A stretch of 64,000 nucleotides of DNA from Scytolyngbya sp. HA4215-MV1 (lineage in GTDB: Bacteria; Cyanobacteriota; Cyanobacteriia; Leptolyngbyales; Leptolyngbyaceae): assembly GCA_019359045.1 (NCBI GenBank), contig JAHHIA010000002.1, positions 614,401 through 678,400 of the forward strand. Reading direction: 5' to 3'. This document shows positions 1-8,217 of this stretch, piece after piece. The position numbers were made by a program, and so were the translations under genes. The notes under the pieces are model-generated. The model did not search any database, was not told the origin of the DNA, and saw nothing but the letters and a program-made list of their open reading frames with translations. Position 1 is the first letter of the stretch. Every line of letters begins with the position of its first letter.

Positions 1-2467
1 AAAGTTCGTAGATCACCAGTTCAATTTTGACAATATCTCCCCCGATGGTCAGGTTGTTATCGTTATGCACCTGTGACCAGATTTGGCGTTGTTTCAAAAA
101 GCTATCGACTCGGTCGATCGATCGCTTTAGCAGACTCACTAACGGCACCGTCGAATAATACGTCCGCAAGCGCCACTGTTCTTCTCTCAGTAATTGGGTG
201 ATTGACCCCATTGAGTCGCCCAGCTGCCGCAAAATTTGTTGGTAGCGGGTTCCCGAAAGGGGATCGGTCTGGCTACTCAGCTCATTTAAGCGGCGCAGAT
301 TCCAGCCTACAGCACGGTACACCTCTTCCAATCGACGGTGCTTGTACCAGTTCAACCGCTCCAGTTCTTCGCGTTGAGATTGGAGCATCTTGGTCAACAT
401 CAGATAGCGACGCGACCAGGCTAGTTGGCTTACCAGGGTGCCAAAAGCAGTCAGGTGACGCTCTGTCCAGATGCGGTCTAGTTCATCAGCAACGATTACC
501 ACACCCGTCGGTTCATGCTCAGGTGCCGTTCTCAGAGCCATGACCAAAATTTGACCGATCCCCGGAGAATTTAGCCACTGACGAGTTTCAGGGGTCAAAT
601 CGTGTGCACTCAGTTCAATTAAGCCATCGTTTTGCAATGCCCACTGAATCAATGAATCAGTCTGTATCTGAATCACAATTTCAGAATTGAGTGCAAACTT
701 GTCTTGATTGTTGATTGGGGCGACAATCCGCCCTGCTCGGCGACCAGGTGCCCAATTGACCAAAATAGTCAGAGGTGCCTGAAGAACTTGATTGAGATGT
801 TGTAGTGCTGATTGTTCTAGGCGATCGACCTGATGAGATTGCTGAATGCTAGTCAGCCCCCATTGAATGGTCTGGTAAATTTTTTGCTGTTGTTCCGTCT
901 GACGTTGGAGTTGCCACTGATGCAACATTAAGCCAATTTGTTGGCTTACAACCTTGACCAGATCACGCTCAACTCGACTCCAACTTCGGGGAGCCTCGTG
1001 ACAAATCATCAGCACCCCTTCTAGCGGTTGATCTAGAGAGGTATTGCAGAGCAACAGCGATCGAACCCCCGACTCCAGCAACAAATGTCGCCATGCCAGC
1101 AGCCGCAAATCATCATCCAGATTTTCAATAGAAACTGTTTCGAGTGTGCGCTCGAGCAATTCCCAATCTGACTGGTTCAGCGGTTCCAACCCAGTAGGCA
1201 ATAACCGTCGGTTATTGGGCTGGCTTTGGTAACAAACTTCAAAATGATTTTGGTCTTTATTATGTAGAAGCACCACAAAACGCTCAGCCTGCAAGCGTTT
1301 GCAAAGATTATCTGCACAATTTTTCAGCGTATTCTTCCAATCATCATCTCCATAGATGGCTCGGGCAATCTCGGCAGTTAACACCTGATCCAGCTTGGCT
1401 TGCTGGATAGAGGTTTCCATTTCATGGAGGGGAGTAGTGAGGGCAATTAATTGAGCCACTGCTCGTAGAAACTCTTTTTCTTCTTTCTCCCAAATTCGAG
1501 CTTCATTGCCTTCAACGGCAAGAAATCCCAGCAATTCATTTTGAAACAGAATGGGGGCTGCCAGCAGCGATCGCGCTCGAATTTGTTGCATCAAGCGACT
1601 GGTTGTATCCGCCTTGAGGGAACTGTGCGCCTCGCCAATCGACACCACCTGATCAGACAACAAGGCTTGATAGAAGCTATTGACTTCCTGAACCGTGATC
1701 CCGGAAGAAGGCTGATTGGCTTCCCCAAAAGCCGTTGCTTTTTGTCGATTGCTCACTCGTCGCCAAAAATAGCGCCGTTCTCGCTCAAACCAATAGATAT
1801 TGGTACGGGTGGGGCTAATAAAGCGATGGGTTTCCTCAACGACCGTTTCTAACCGATCGCCTAAACTGGAAAGCGTTCGCAACTTGTTTAATAGCGCAAA
1901 CATCGGCTCATCCGGGCGCTTGGTTTGTTGGCGCTGCCAGTCAGTTTCAATTTGGTCGAGCGATGCTGCCAGATTTCCCAATACCATGGACAGCCGAGCT
2001 TTTTCATCAGGACGAGGAGAAATTCCCCATAAGGAAGAGCCCATCATCGCCACTCCAAAACAGCGATCGCGATGCCGAATCGGGAAAATAACCGTTCCTT
2101 GAATGTTGAACTTTTGGGCAGCCTTACGCCATTCGCCAGCATGGAGTTCCGCCCGTAGATCGGGCACCCCAACCGGACGCTGCTGAATCACCACTTGCTC
2201 TAGTAAATCGCCTGAATTGAGGGCAAACTTTTGTTTCAAGAAGGTATTTTCCCCCGTGGGCGTAAATCCTCCTTTACCAAAGAGGCGATGATCTAGCCGA
2301 TCGTATAGCCCTATCCAGATCAGGTGATAGTCAAACTCGTTATGAATATAGTTGAGAATTGTATCAATTAAAACATCAGGATTCTCCTCTTCCCGCAGGG
2401 TTTGGAGAACACGCCCCAAGGAAACTAGCTGTTTGTCGTGTGCAGTAGAATCTTTCTGCTGAACCAT
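1..2467 (-). CDS. Multi-GAF sensor histidine kinase, C-terminus cut off by window edge
   Basis: The frame is open from an ATG at 2467 to the window edge (about 822 residues visible). My own translation starts MVQQKDSTAHDKQ and reads through at least three GAF-like sensor domains, roughly residues 20-165, 180-340 and 370-530, followed by a further GAF-like stretch and a helical segment near residue 707 (LERLNWYKHRRLEEVYR). That His is the best candidate phosphoacceptor. The last visible residues, GGDIVKIELVIYEL, resemble the start of a HATPase_c N-box, so the catalytic domain lies outside the window. No membrane segment is visible, so the protein is probably a cytosolic sensor with small-molecule or bilin-type GAF domains. 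I see no clear chromophore-binding Cys motif. The ligand and the cognate response regulator are unknown. The kinase call is inferred from the domain order; the GAF assignment is firmer. Confidence 0.7.
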   Translation of the reverse strand, partial: MVQQKDSTAHDKQLVSLGRVLQTLREEENPDVLIDTILNYIHNEFDYHLIWIGLYDRLDHRLFGKGGFTPTGENTFLKQKFALNSGDLLEQVVIQQRPVGVPDLRAELHAGEWRKAAQKFNIQGTVIFPIRHRDRCFGVAMMGSSLWGISPRPDEKARLSMVLGNLAASLDQIETDWQRQQTKRPDEPMFALLNKLRTLSSLGDRLETVVEETHRFISPTRTNIYWFERERRYFWRRVSNRQKATAFGEANQPSSGITVQEVNSFYQALLSDQVVSIGEAHSSLKADTTSRLMQQIRARSLLAAPILFQNELLGFLAVEGNEARIWEKEEKEFLRAVAQLIALTTPLHEMETSIQQAKLDQVLTAEIARAIYGDDDWKNTLKNCADNLCKRLQAERFVVLLHNKDQNHFEVCYQSQPNNRRLLPTGLEPLNQSDWELLERTLETVSIENLDDDLRLLAWRHLLLESGVRSLLLCNTSLDQPLEGVLMICHEAPRSWSRVERDLVKVVSQQIGLMLHQWQLQRQTEQQQKIYQTIQWGLTSIQQSHQVDRLEQSALQHLNQVLQAPLTILVNWAPGRRAGRIVAPINNQDKFALNSEIVIQIQTDSLIQWALQNDGLIELSAHDLTPETRQWLNSPGIGQILVMALRTAPEHEPTGVVIVADELDRIWTERHLTAFGTLVSQLAWSRRYLMLTKMLQSQREELERLNWYKHRRLEEVYRAVGWNLRRLNELSSQTDPLSGTRYQQILRQLGDSMGSITQLLREEQWRLRTYYSTVPLVSLLKRSIDRVDSFLKQRQIWSQVHNDNNLTIGGDIVKIELVIYEL

Positions 2468-3423
2468 GTTACGAGGCGCGGTAGAGTTCAAAAGTTCTGC
2501 TGATAGGTTAGAGCTTGAAAGATTAAAGCTTTTGTATCTATCAACCCTGTATCTATAACATGACCTGATATATGGCAATCCCAAATCCGTTGTAGACGAA
2601 AGCGATTGGATAAGACAAGTTTTCTAGAGAAAAGCTCCCCTATCGGATCGCGATTTCAGCCCTCAAGCGTTGGCGCAATTAGAGCCGATAAAGAGAAAAA
2701 CTTCCCCAGAGAAATGCTTCTTTTATCCCCGAGAGGATTGCGATAGGGATGAAAATAGTTAGGACAATTTGCTATCAAAAAGTAACACTTCTTACCCATA
2801 GGATAGCAACGTAAAAAGCGACAAACGGTCTGAGTCTAAAACTTTTTACAGCCTGGTGCAAAATGCCTAACTTGACCTTTCCAAAATGAGCAAATCACGA
2901 CTGATGAGAACGGGATGGAATCTTGGCAGTTTGAGATGCCATCAATTCTTACAGTTATGTTGTCTATCGTAGAGTGTTCTCTCCATTTCGTCAGAAATTA
3001 ATAGAAATGAGCGTGGTTCATTAGAATCGTCATATCAGCATCGTCTATGCTTTCTCAAGGCGTTTTTGCCGAGTCTTGTGACTCGTCACGCATCGATCAC
3101 TTCTCCCGGATTCCCTAAGTTAGCGTGTTGCTTCTTCAGAAGAAAGGGGAGTTCTACGCTCAATTCTACTTTTAAGAAGAAAGTGAGGGAATCTTTGAGT
3201 ATCTGGCATAATCGACCACATTTTCCTGACCAGACGCTTATACAGAGGGGCAACCAACGTCAGTGATATCAAGTGAATTGAGGGAATTTGTTGACTGAGC
3301 GGTTGCACTCTAAGAAATCTCTCAATTGCACTCAAAATGTTATATACCTGAAAACTTATCCTATCATTAGCACTTTTGGTAACATCTGTTTTAATTTCCT
3401 GTCCTAATTCAGTACTAAAAAAA
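2468..3423. other. Long intergenic region without a convincing gene
   Basis: About 950 bp lie between the divergent sensor kinase and pyrD. Short open frames at 3066-3266 and on the opposite strand at 3120-3335 overlap each other and show no recognisable domain. Two degenerate copies of a motif (agaaaagctcccctatcgg near 2633 and agaaaaacttccccagag near 2694) suggest decayed repeat DNA. The region must contain promoters for both flanking genes, but I see no clear -10/-35 pair, no tRNA and no terminator. Confidence 0.5.
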
Positions 3424-4659
3424 TTGGATGTTTACCAGACTGCAATTCGTCCCCTCTTATTTTCTGGGCTAAAGGCAGATCCAGAATGGCTGCACCAACA
3501 AACCATCCGCTGGTTGGCTTGGCTTGACCAAGTAGGCGATCGCGCCGCCGGAGATTGGCTCCATACTCAACTTCAACAATCGTATGGTTTTGCAGATGCT
3601 CGCTTAGGACAAAAAATTTGGGGATCGCCTTTTGCCAATCCGGTGGGTTTGGCGGCTGGGTTTGACAAAGACGGCGTTGCTTCTGGCATGTGGACGCGCT
3701 TGGGCTTCGGGTTTGCCGAGTTGGGTACTGTTACCTTTCATGCCCAACCCGGAAATCCCAAACCCCGTCTGTTTCGCTTACCCCAAGACCAGGCAGCCCT
3801 CAACCGCATGGGCTTTAATAATCAAGGAGCCGCTGCCATGGCGGAACGGTTGAAACATCGCTGGCAGAGAATCGGAGCGGGAAGTTTGGCGTTCGGCGCG
3901 GAACTCAACCCTCAGAACTTAGCCCTCAAAACTTGTCCGCGCTCTGCACCGATCGGAATTAATCTGGGCAAATCAAAAATTACTCCCCTTGAGGAGGCTG
4001 CGACCGATTATCTGAATAGTTTTCGTCTACTGAAGCCCTGGGGAGATTATTTCGTAGTCAATGTCAGCTCACCTAACACACCTGGATTGCGATCGCTCCA
4101 GGCAACTGAACAACTAGAACCAATTTTGGCAGTGCTCCAGCAAGAAAATGCAGGCGAAAAGCCGCTTCTCATCAAAATTGCGCCTGACTTAGAGTGGGAT
4201 GAAATTGCTGCGATCATTACCCTGGCGCAACGATACAACCTGGCTGGAATAATTGCGACCAACACCACTATTCAGCGCGATCGACTCACAACTCAAACCC
4301 TGGCAGCGACAGGGACCCTAGTCCACGAAGAAGCCGGGGGAATTAGTGGTGCTCCTTTGCGGCAGCGATCGACCGATATCATTCGCTTCATCTACCAGTC
4401 CACCCAGGGGCAACTTCCCATTATTGGGGTAGGGGGAGTTTTCACGACTGAACATGCCTGGGAAAAAATCACTGCTGGAGCCAGTCTGCTCCAGGTCTAC
4501 ACGGGCTGGATTTATGAAGGTCCCTGGATGGTACGCCGCATTTTGCAAGGATTGGTACAGAAATTAGAGGATCAGGGATTGGAACATTTAAGCGAGGCGG
4601 TGGGGATCGCAACGGGTATAAGGGGTGCGGCAGGAGAAAATAAAAGTTTTGAGCTTTGA
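3424..4659 (+). CDS. pyrD: Dihydroorotate dehydrogenase (quinone), class 2
   Basis: Oxidises dihydroorotate to orotate with FMN and passes electrons to membrane quinone, the fourth step of pyrimidine synthesis. Visible motifs are the FMN-binding [13 protein letters not shown], the segment [19 protein letters not shown], the class 2 substrate loop [11 protein letters not shown] with its catalytic Ser, [21 protein letters not shown] and the phosphate-binding GVGG near the C-terminus. The N-terminal helix [12 protein letters not shown] matches the membrane-associating end of class 2 enzymes. No ATG fits. I chose the TTG at 3424 because it places Met directly before DVYQ, as in the family (411 residues). 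Another in-frame TTG lies at 3376. A stretch around residues 155-190 ([16 protein letters not shown]) is somewhat longer than in enterobacterial PyrD. The HAD gene follows about 110 bp downstream on the same strand. Confidence 0.95.
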   Translation: MDVYQTAIRPLLFSGLKADPEWLHQQTIRWLAWLDQVGDRAAGDWLHTQLQQSYGFADARLGQKIWGSPFANPVGLAAGFDKDGVASGMWTRLGFGFAELGTVTFHAQPGNPKPRLFRLPQDQAALNRMGFNNQGAAAMAERLKHRWQRIGAGSLAFGAELNPQNLALKTCPRSAPIGINLGKSKITPLEEAATDYLNSFRLLKPWGDYFVVNVSSPNTPGLRSLQATEQLEPILAVLQQENAGEKPLLIKIAPDLEWDEIAAIITLAQRYNLAGIIATNTTIQRDRLTTQTLAATGTLVHEEAGGISGAPLRQRSTDIIRFIYQSTQGQLPIIGVGGVFTTEHAWEKITAGASLLQVYTGWIYEGPWMVRRILQGLVQKLEDQGLEHLSEAVGIATGIRGAAGENKSFEL

Positions 4660-4771
4660 AGTTTGAGGTCGCTGTTGGTTAAAAGCAGCGTTATTACTGC
4701 AATCTACTCACGAATTTCCTCACCACTCAGCCTGCAAAATTTGATGAGTATAATTTAGAATTCTGGTGCCA

Positions 4772-5647
4772 ATGACACAACATTCTTCCATAACTGGACA
4801 GTCAGCCAGGCAAACGACTGCAAATGCTGACGATATTCGTCTGCTGGTGCTAGACATTGACGGTACGATTTCTGGGCGCTCTAATCAAGTACGAGAGCCT
4901 GTGAAGCAAGCGATTCGGGCAGCACAAGCCAAGGGAATTCAGGTGGCGATCGCCACAGGGCGGATGTACCGTTCAGCGCTACGATTTCACGCTGAAATCG
5001 GCTCCAGGTTGCCACTGATGGCATACCAAGGGGCATGGATTCAAGATCCAACCAATGGCACAACCCATCGCCATTGGTCGGTGCCGAAACCCTTGGTACT
5101 CCAGTTGTTAGACGACTTTGAGCAACCGGAACTCAGGCATCTGCTCTCAGTCCATTTTTATATTGACGATCAGCTTGTTGTCCGGGAAATCACAGAAGAG
5201 ACCCGCCTCTATGCTGAGCGATCTGGCATTGAGCCGATCGTCGTGGGTGATTTGCGCCGAACCTTAACCACCGAACCCACTAAAGTCTTGGCGCTCAGTG
5301 ACGATAGTGCTTTAATTACAAAGCTTTTGGGAAATTTACGGCAAAAATACCCCCCTGCCGAGCTATATTTAACCACTTCGGTTGCTACTTTTTTTGAAGC
5401 CACTCATCCCCTGGTGAGTAAAGGCACTGCAGTTCGTTATTTGGCGGAAGAAATTTTGGGCTGGCAAGCAGCCAATGTCATGGCAATCGGCGATAACTTC
5501 AATGATGTAGAGATGCTTGAGTATGCCGGGATCGGAGTCGCCATGGCTGAGTCGCCTGAAGCAGTAAAGGCGATCGCGCAATGGGTTGCTCCCAGTGTTG
5601 AGACCGATGGGGTTGCCGCAGCGATCGAGCAGTTTTTGTTACAGTAG
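4772..5647 (+). CDS. Cof-type HAD-IIB family phosphatase
   Basis: A haloacid-dehalogenase hydrolase of the Cof/IIB subfamily (291 residues), which usually dephosphorylates small metabolites such as sugar phosphates or flavin and pyridoxal intermediates. Motif I is LDIDGTISG (nucleophile and acid Asp), motif II is AIATGRMY, and motif IV is MAIGDNFNDVEML. The C2-type cap lies between motifs II and III. All catalytic acidic residues are present, so it should be active; the substrate cannot be inferred. I used the ATG at 4772; an in-frame GTG two codons upstream (4766) is possible. It probably shares transcription with or follows pyrD, and it converges with the DALR gene across a strong hairpin at 5739-5779. 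Confidence 0.88.
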   Translation: MTQHSSITGQSARQTTANADDIRLLVLDIDGTISGRSNQVREPVKQAIRAAQAKGIQVAIATGRMYRSALRFHAEIGSRLPLMAYQGAWIQDPTNGTTHRHWSVPKPLVLQLLDDFEQPELRHLLSVHFYIDDQLVVREITEETRLYAERSGIEPIVVGDLRRTLTTEPTKVLALSDDSALITKLLGNLRQKYPPAELYLTTSVATFFEATHPLVSKGTAVRYLAEEILGWQAANVMAIGDNFNDVEMLEYAGIGVAMAESPEAVKAIAQWVAPSVETDGVAAAIEQFLLQ

Positions 5648-5738
5648 CTTCGTGTCCAAGCCAGGTTTACCTCTTGGCGCTGGCGCTGGCACGGCTTGCT
5701 AATGGCTGAAGGGCAGCCTGTAGAATCTTTAGATCAGA

Positions 5739-5779
5739 AAGAGCGCCGACGACTGACCGTGTTTCGTCTCGGCGCTCTT
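5739..5779. terminator. Hairpin between convergent genes, likely bidirectional terminator
   Basis: An 11-bp perfect inverted repeat, AAGAGCGCCGA (5739-5749) and TCGGCGCTCTT (5769-5779), flanks a 19-nt loop. It lies between the HAD gene (+) and the DALR gene (-). There is no long T-tract, so termination is inferred from the position and the strong stem. Confidence 0.6.
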
Positions 5780-5943
5780 GCTGGTTCGCTCCTCACACGT
5801 TCTTACTATAACCGACTGACATAAGATTGTCACCTATTTGAAAAATCAGAAAAAATTATGTTAAATCCACTTGCTATCAGGAACCCTGTACCTAGCGGCA
5901 GAATAGCCTACTAATGATCATTAACAGATTATCCTTTTTCTGC

Positions 5944-6939
5944 TCACAGCTCTGGTGGAGCAGGAGTTGCCAGCCGATCAACTAAAATTTGCCCCAACAA
6001 GAGTTGACAGACTTGCAAAAGTGCCAGGCGCGCCTGAGCCAAGGGCAGTTCCCGATTCACGGCTCCCCAGATGCTGCATCCCTGATGAAATTGCTGAAAA
6101 AATTGACTGAGACGCTTTGCCCGCTTTGCCCAGAGGATGGTATCTACTCCTCGCCAGTTCGATTCCGCATCGTTTAACTCATCCCAGACTCCTAATAACT
6201 GACAGATGAATTGTTGCTCAACGGTTGAAGAGAGACGAAAGGGGCTGGACTGAGCGTTGGAAAGGGTGGAGTCTATACACAGCCAGGGAATGGGCTGGGG
6301 CTGACGAATTTGCCAAAGTTTAGGTATCTGTTCTGAGTTTGCCAGGGTGATCAGATTTTGCCCGTGGGCAAGGCGGAGCAAAGCGCAACACCGAGCGTAG
6401 GTATGCTGAATTGCGAATCGATCGATCTCAGGTAGACAGGGTTTGGTCACCTGAAAATTCGACTTTGGCAAACGATGATTGCTGGGGCTTAAATCTACCG
6501 CCAATCGATTTAACCAGGCCGCCAGACCCCGATCGCTCAACTCGAACCGCATAAGACCCGATGGCACAACGGCCACCGAAAACGCTGCCAGGTCTGGATC
6601 AGGCAACAGCTCTGGCGTTGGTGGGTTGGTCGTGAGCTGGAGTTGGGCAAATTGATCGGCAAGCCGATGAGCTAGCTCATGTGCCGAAATTTGACACCTC
6701 CCTGCCCAACGTAACGCGATCGCAGACGCATAAGTGGGACGAGGCAAATTCTCAATTCGTTTAAGGAGAGAAGATGCGGCGGATATTTCAATCGCTGGGA
6801 GATGAGCGTTTGAATTACAACACGGGTATAAATCTATCTCTCGGTGGATGGCACTTTGAAGTTTGATGAATAACAATGACCGGGTGGTTAAATCAGACTG
6901 GAGAATTTGTTTTTTGGTAGAAATAAATTTTTGTTTCAA
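5944..6939 (-). CDS. DALR anticodon-binding domain protein, ArgRS-related
   Basis: A 331-residue protein whose C-terminal part resembles the all-helical DALR anticodon-binding domain of arginyl-tRNA synthetase. Features supporting this are a helix with YARCCALLRLAHG, the later LSQFFQQFHQGCSIWG, and the end LLQVCQLLLGQILVDRLATPAP, close to the conserved ArgRS C-terminus. The HIGH and KMSKS catalytic motifs of a synthetase are absent, so it cannot charge tRNA. Such free-standing DALR proteins occur in cyanobacteria; their role is unknown, and tRNA or RNA binding is only an inference. The N-terminal 40 residues are poorly conserved in character (MKQKFISTKKQ), so the true start might be a little further in. 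It is monocistronic and converges with the HAD phosphatase. Confidence 0.7.
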   Translation of the reverse strand: MKQKFISTKKQILQSDLTTRSLLFIKLQSAIHREIDLYPCCNSNAHLPAIEISAASSLLKRIENLPRPTYASAIALRWAGRCQISAHELAHRLADQFAQLQLTTNPPTPELLPDPDLAAFSVAVVPSGLMRFELSDRGLAAWLNRLAVDLSPSNHRLPKSNFQVTKPCLPEIDRFAIQHTYARCCALLRLAHGQNLITLANSEQIPKLWQIRQPQPIPWLCIDSTLSNAQSSPFRLSSTVEQQFICQLLGVWDELNDAESNWRGVDTILWAKRAKRLSQFFQQFHQGCSIWGAVNRELPLAQARLALLQVCQLLLGQILVDRLATPAPPEL

Positions 6940-7458
6940 AATCCAGCAATTCCCAACGGATTGAATTTGTTTTTATCTTTTGAGATAGAATGTTTTCTTC
7001 CCCATCATGAGTGCACCTAAACTTAACACTCCAGTGAAGCTTCATCCTCAAATCATGTATCAAAATCATGCATCAGGTTGATAGGTTTGTGTTTTTGATC
7101 AATTATCTGGGGGCATCAATAATCGCTGAATTAGGCTCAATTGAACCGTTTTAGTTCCATTGAAACTACCAGGGACGCTGTATTTGAGGGTCGATCGCCT
7201 ACTTGTGCCAGTTGAGATATCTGTCCACTCTCCCGTAACATTACTAACCAAACATGTTTCAAAATAGACGGGGAACAAACATAAAGCACTGCTCATTTTT
7301 TTACATGATTCTTTACAAATAGACGAAGTCTATAAAAAAGATGTAAAGCTAAGCTAGTCCTAAGTGCCTGGACGACCTGGGCTAGAAGGTTAGCTTTGTT
7401 TCCTGAACCTCGGAACCAATTTTCCCGTAACCAGTAACTCTCCAAGAGCCTCCCGCTT
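6940..7458. other. Divergent promoter region upstream of the Crp-family regulator
   Basis: About 520 bp between divergent genes. It contains a tandem 13-mer at 7050-7075, three TTTACA-type motifs (7300-7305, 7312-7317, and one inverted near 7342) and an AT-rich TATAAA at 7331. An open frame at 7099-7296 on the minus strand (ending FNGTKTVQLSLIQRLL) has no domain and no initiation signal; it may be decayed coding sequence. I see no tRNA or terminator. Confidence 0.45.
7050..7075. repeat. Tandem 13-bp repeat
   Basis: AAATCATGTATCA is followed directly by AAATCATGCATCA (12 of 13 identical). It could be an operator for either flanking gene, but no known regulator motif matches. Confidence 0.7.
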
Positions 7459-8145
7459 ATGTATTCCACATCTTCTAATTCAGAGGCATCAAGACCTTTT
7501 CTAACCTGGCAGCGAATCATTGATTGGTCCCAGGAGCACTACCGTACCCGCACCTTTAACAAGGACGAAAAGATCCCAGCACGCTCAGGACTGTTGTATT
7601 TGGTACAGCGAGGGTCGGTTCGGCTGGTGGGCACCGCTCAGGTGAATGCAACTGGCAGCAACTCGCGCATTGCTCGCGTTAGCCAGGAAGAAGCCTTCTT
7701 GGGCTTTGTGGGAGCAGGACAGCCCTTTGAAATTGTGGCGCAGTCTCCGTTTACGTTGCAGAGTTACGCGCATGTTGACCAAACTTCAGTCGTATGGATG
7801 TACTGGCACGATTTAGATAATTGGCCCCATTTCCGCCGAGAGGTGCTGGATGCTTTCCGCTATCAACATCAGCGTAAGTTGCTCTGGCTCAGTACCTTGG
7901 GGCAACGCCGCACGATCGACCGTTTATTAGGCTTTTTAACGCTGCTCATTGAAGAGTATGGGGAACCCTCGGAGCAGGGCTATTGCTTGCCCTGGCCCCT
8001 TACCCATGCGCAGATTGGCAGTGCGATCGGCTCCACGCGGGTCACAGTGACTCGTTTGATGGGCAAACTGCGTCAGCGCGGCATGATTAAAACGCAGGGC
8101 GATAATTTGCTCTGCTTACCGACCGAATTTGCTGCCAATCGCTAG
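7459..8145 (+). CDS. Crp/Fnr family transcription regulator, NtcA-like HTH
   Basis: A 228-residue regulator with an N-terminal cupin-like effector domain (about residues 35-125) and a C-terminal winged HTH. The recognition helix region HAQIGSAIGSTRVTVTRLMGKLR is very close to that of the nitrogen regulator NtcA, so it may bind a GTA-N8-TAC-like site. The effector domain is more divergent: I do not see the cAMP phosphate-binding signature, and the sequence around LGFVGAGQPFEIVAQ differs from NtcA. It is therefore an NtcA paralogue rather than NtcA itself. The target genes and the ligand are unknown. It stands alone, transcribed away from the DALR gene and ending at a strong terminator before alaS. 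Confidence 0.82.
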   Translation: MYSTSSNSEASRPFLTWQRIIDWSQEHYRTRTFNKDEKIPARSGLLYLVQRGSVRLVGTAQVNATGSNSRIARVSQEEAFLGFVGAGQPFEIVAQSPFTLQSYAHVDQTSVVWMYWHDLDNWPHFRREVLDAFRYQHQRKLLWLSTLGQRRTIDRLLGFLTLLIEEYGEPSEQGYCLPWPLTHAQIGSAIGSTRVTVTRLMGKLRQRGMIKTQGDNLLCLPTEFAANR

Positions 8146-8167
8146 AGAATGAGACTCTAACTTGTGG

Positions 8168-8203
8168 ACTTAAGACTCCCATCTAAACTTGGGAGTCTTA
8201 AGT
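8168..8203. terminator. Perfect 14-bp hairpin, bidirectional terminator
   Basis: ACTTAAGACTCCCA (8168-8181) pairs perfectly with TGGGAGTCTTAAGT (8190-8203) around an 8-nt loop, followed by TTTAG. It sits between the convergent Crp-family gene and alaS, fitting a terminator for both. Confidence 0.85.
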
Positions 8204-8217
8204 TTAGCGTTCGTCTC

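Noticed and set aside
2630-2760. Possible CRISPR-like repeats (ccctatcgg and attgcgatagg)
   Set aside because: Only two diverged motifs without regular spacing or spacers, and no cas gene in the window.
3066-3335. Overlapping small frames on both strands
   Set aside because: Antisense pair without domains or initiation signals.
7099-7296. 65-residue minus-strand frame ending FNGTKTVQLSLIQRLL
   Set aside because: No start signal, no domain and very short. Perhaps decayed coding sequence but not supportable.
7300-7320. HLR1 site for RpaB
   Set aside because: Hexamer spacing is six bases instead of four.
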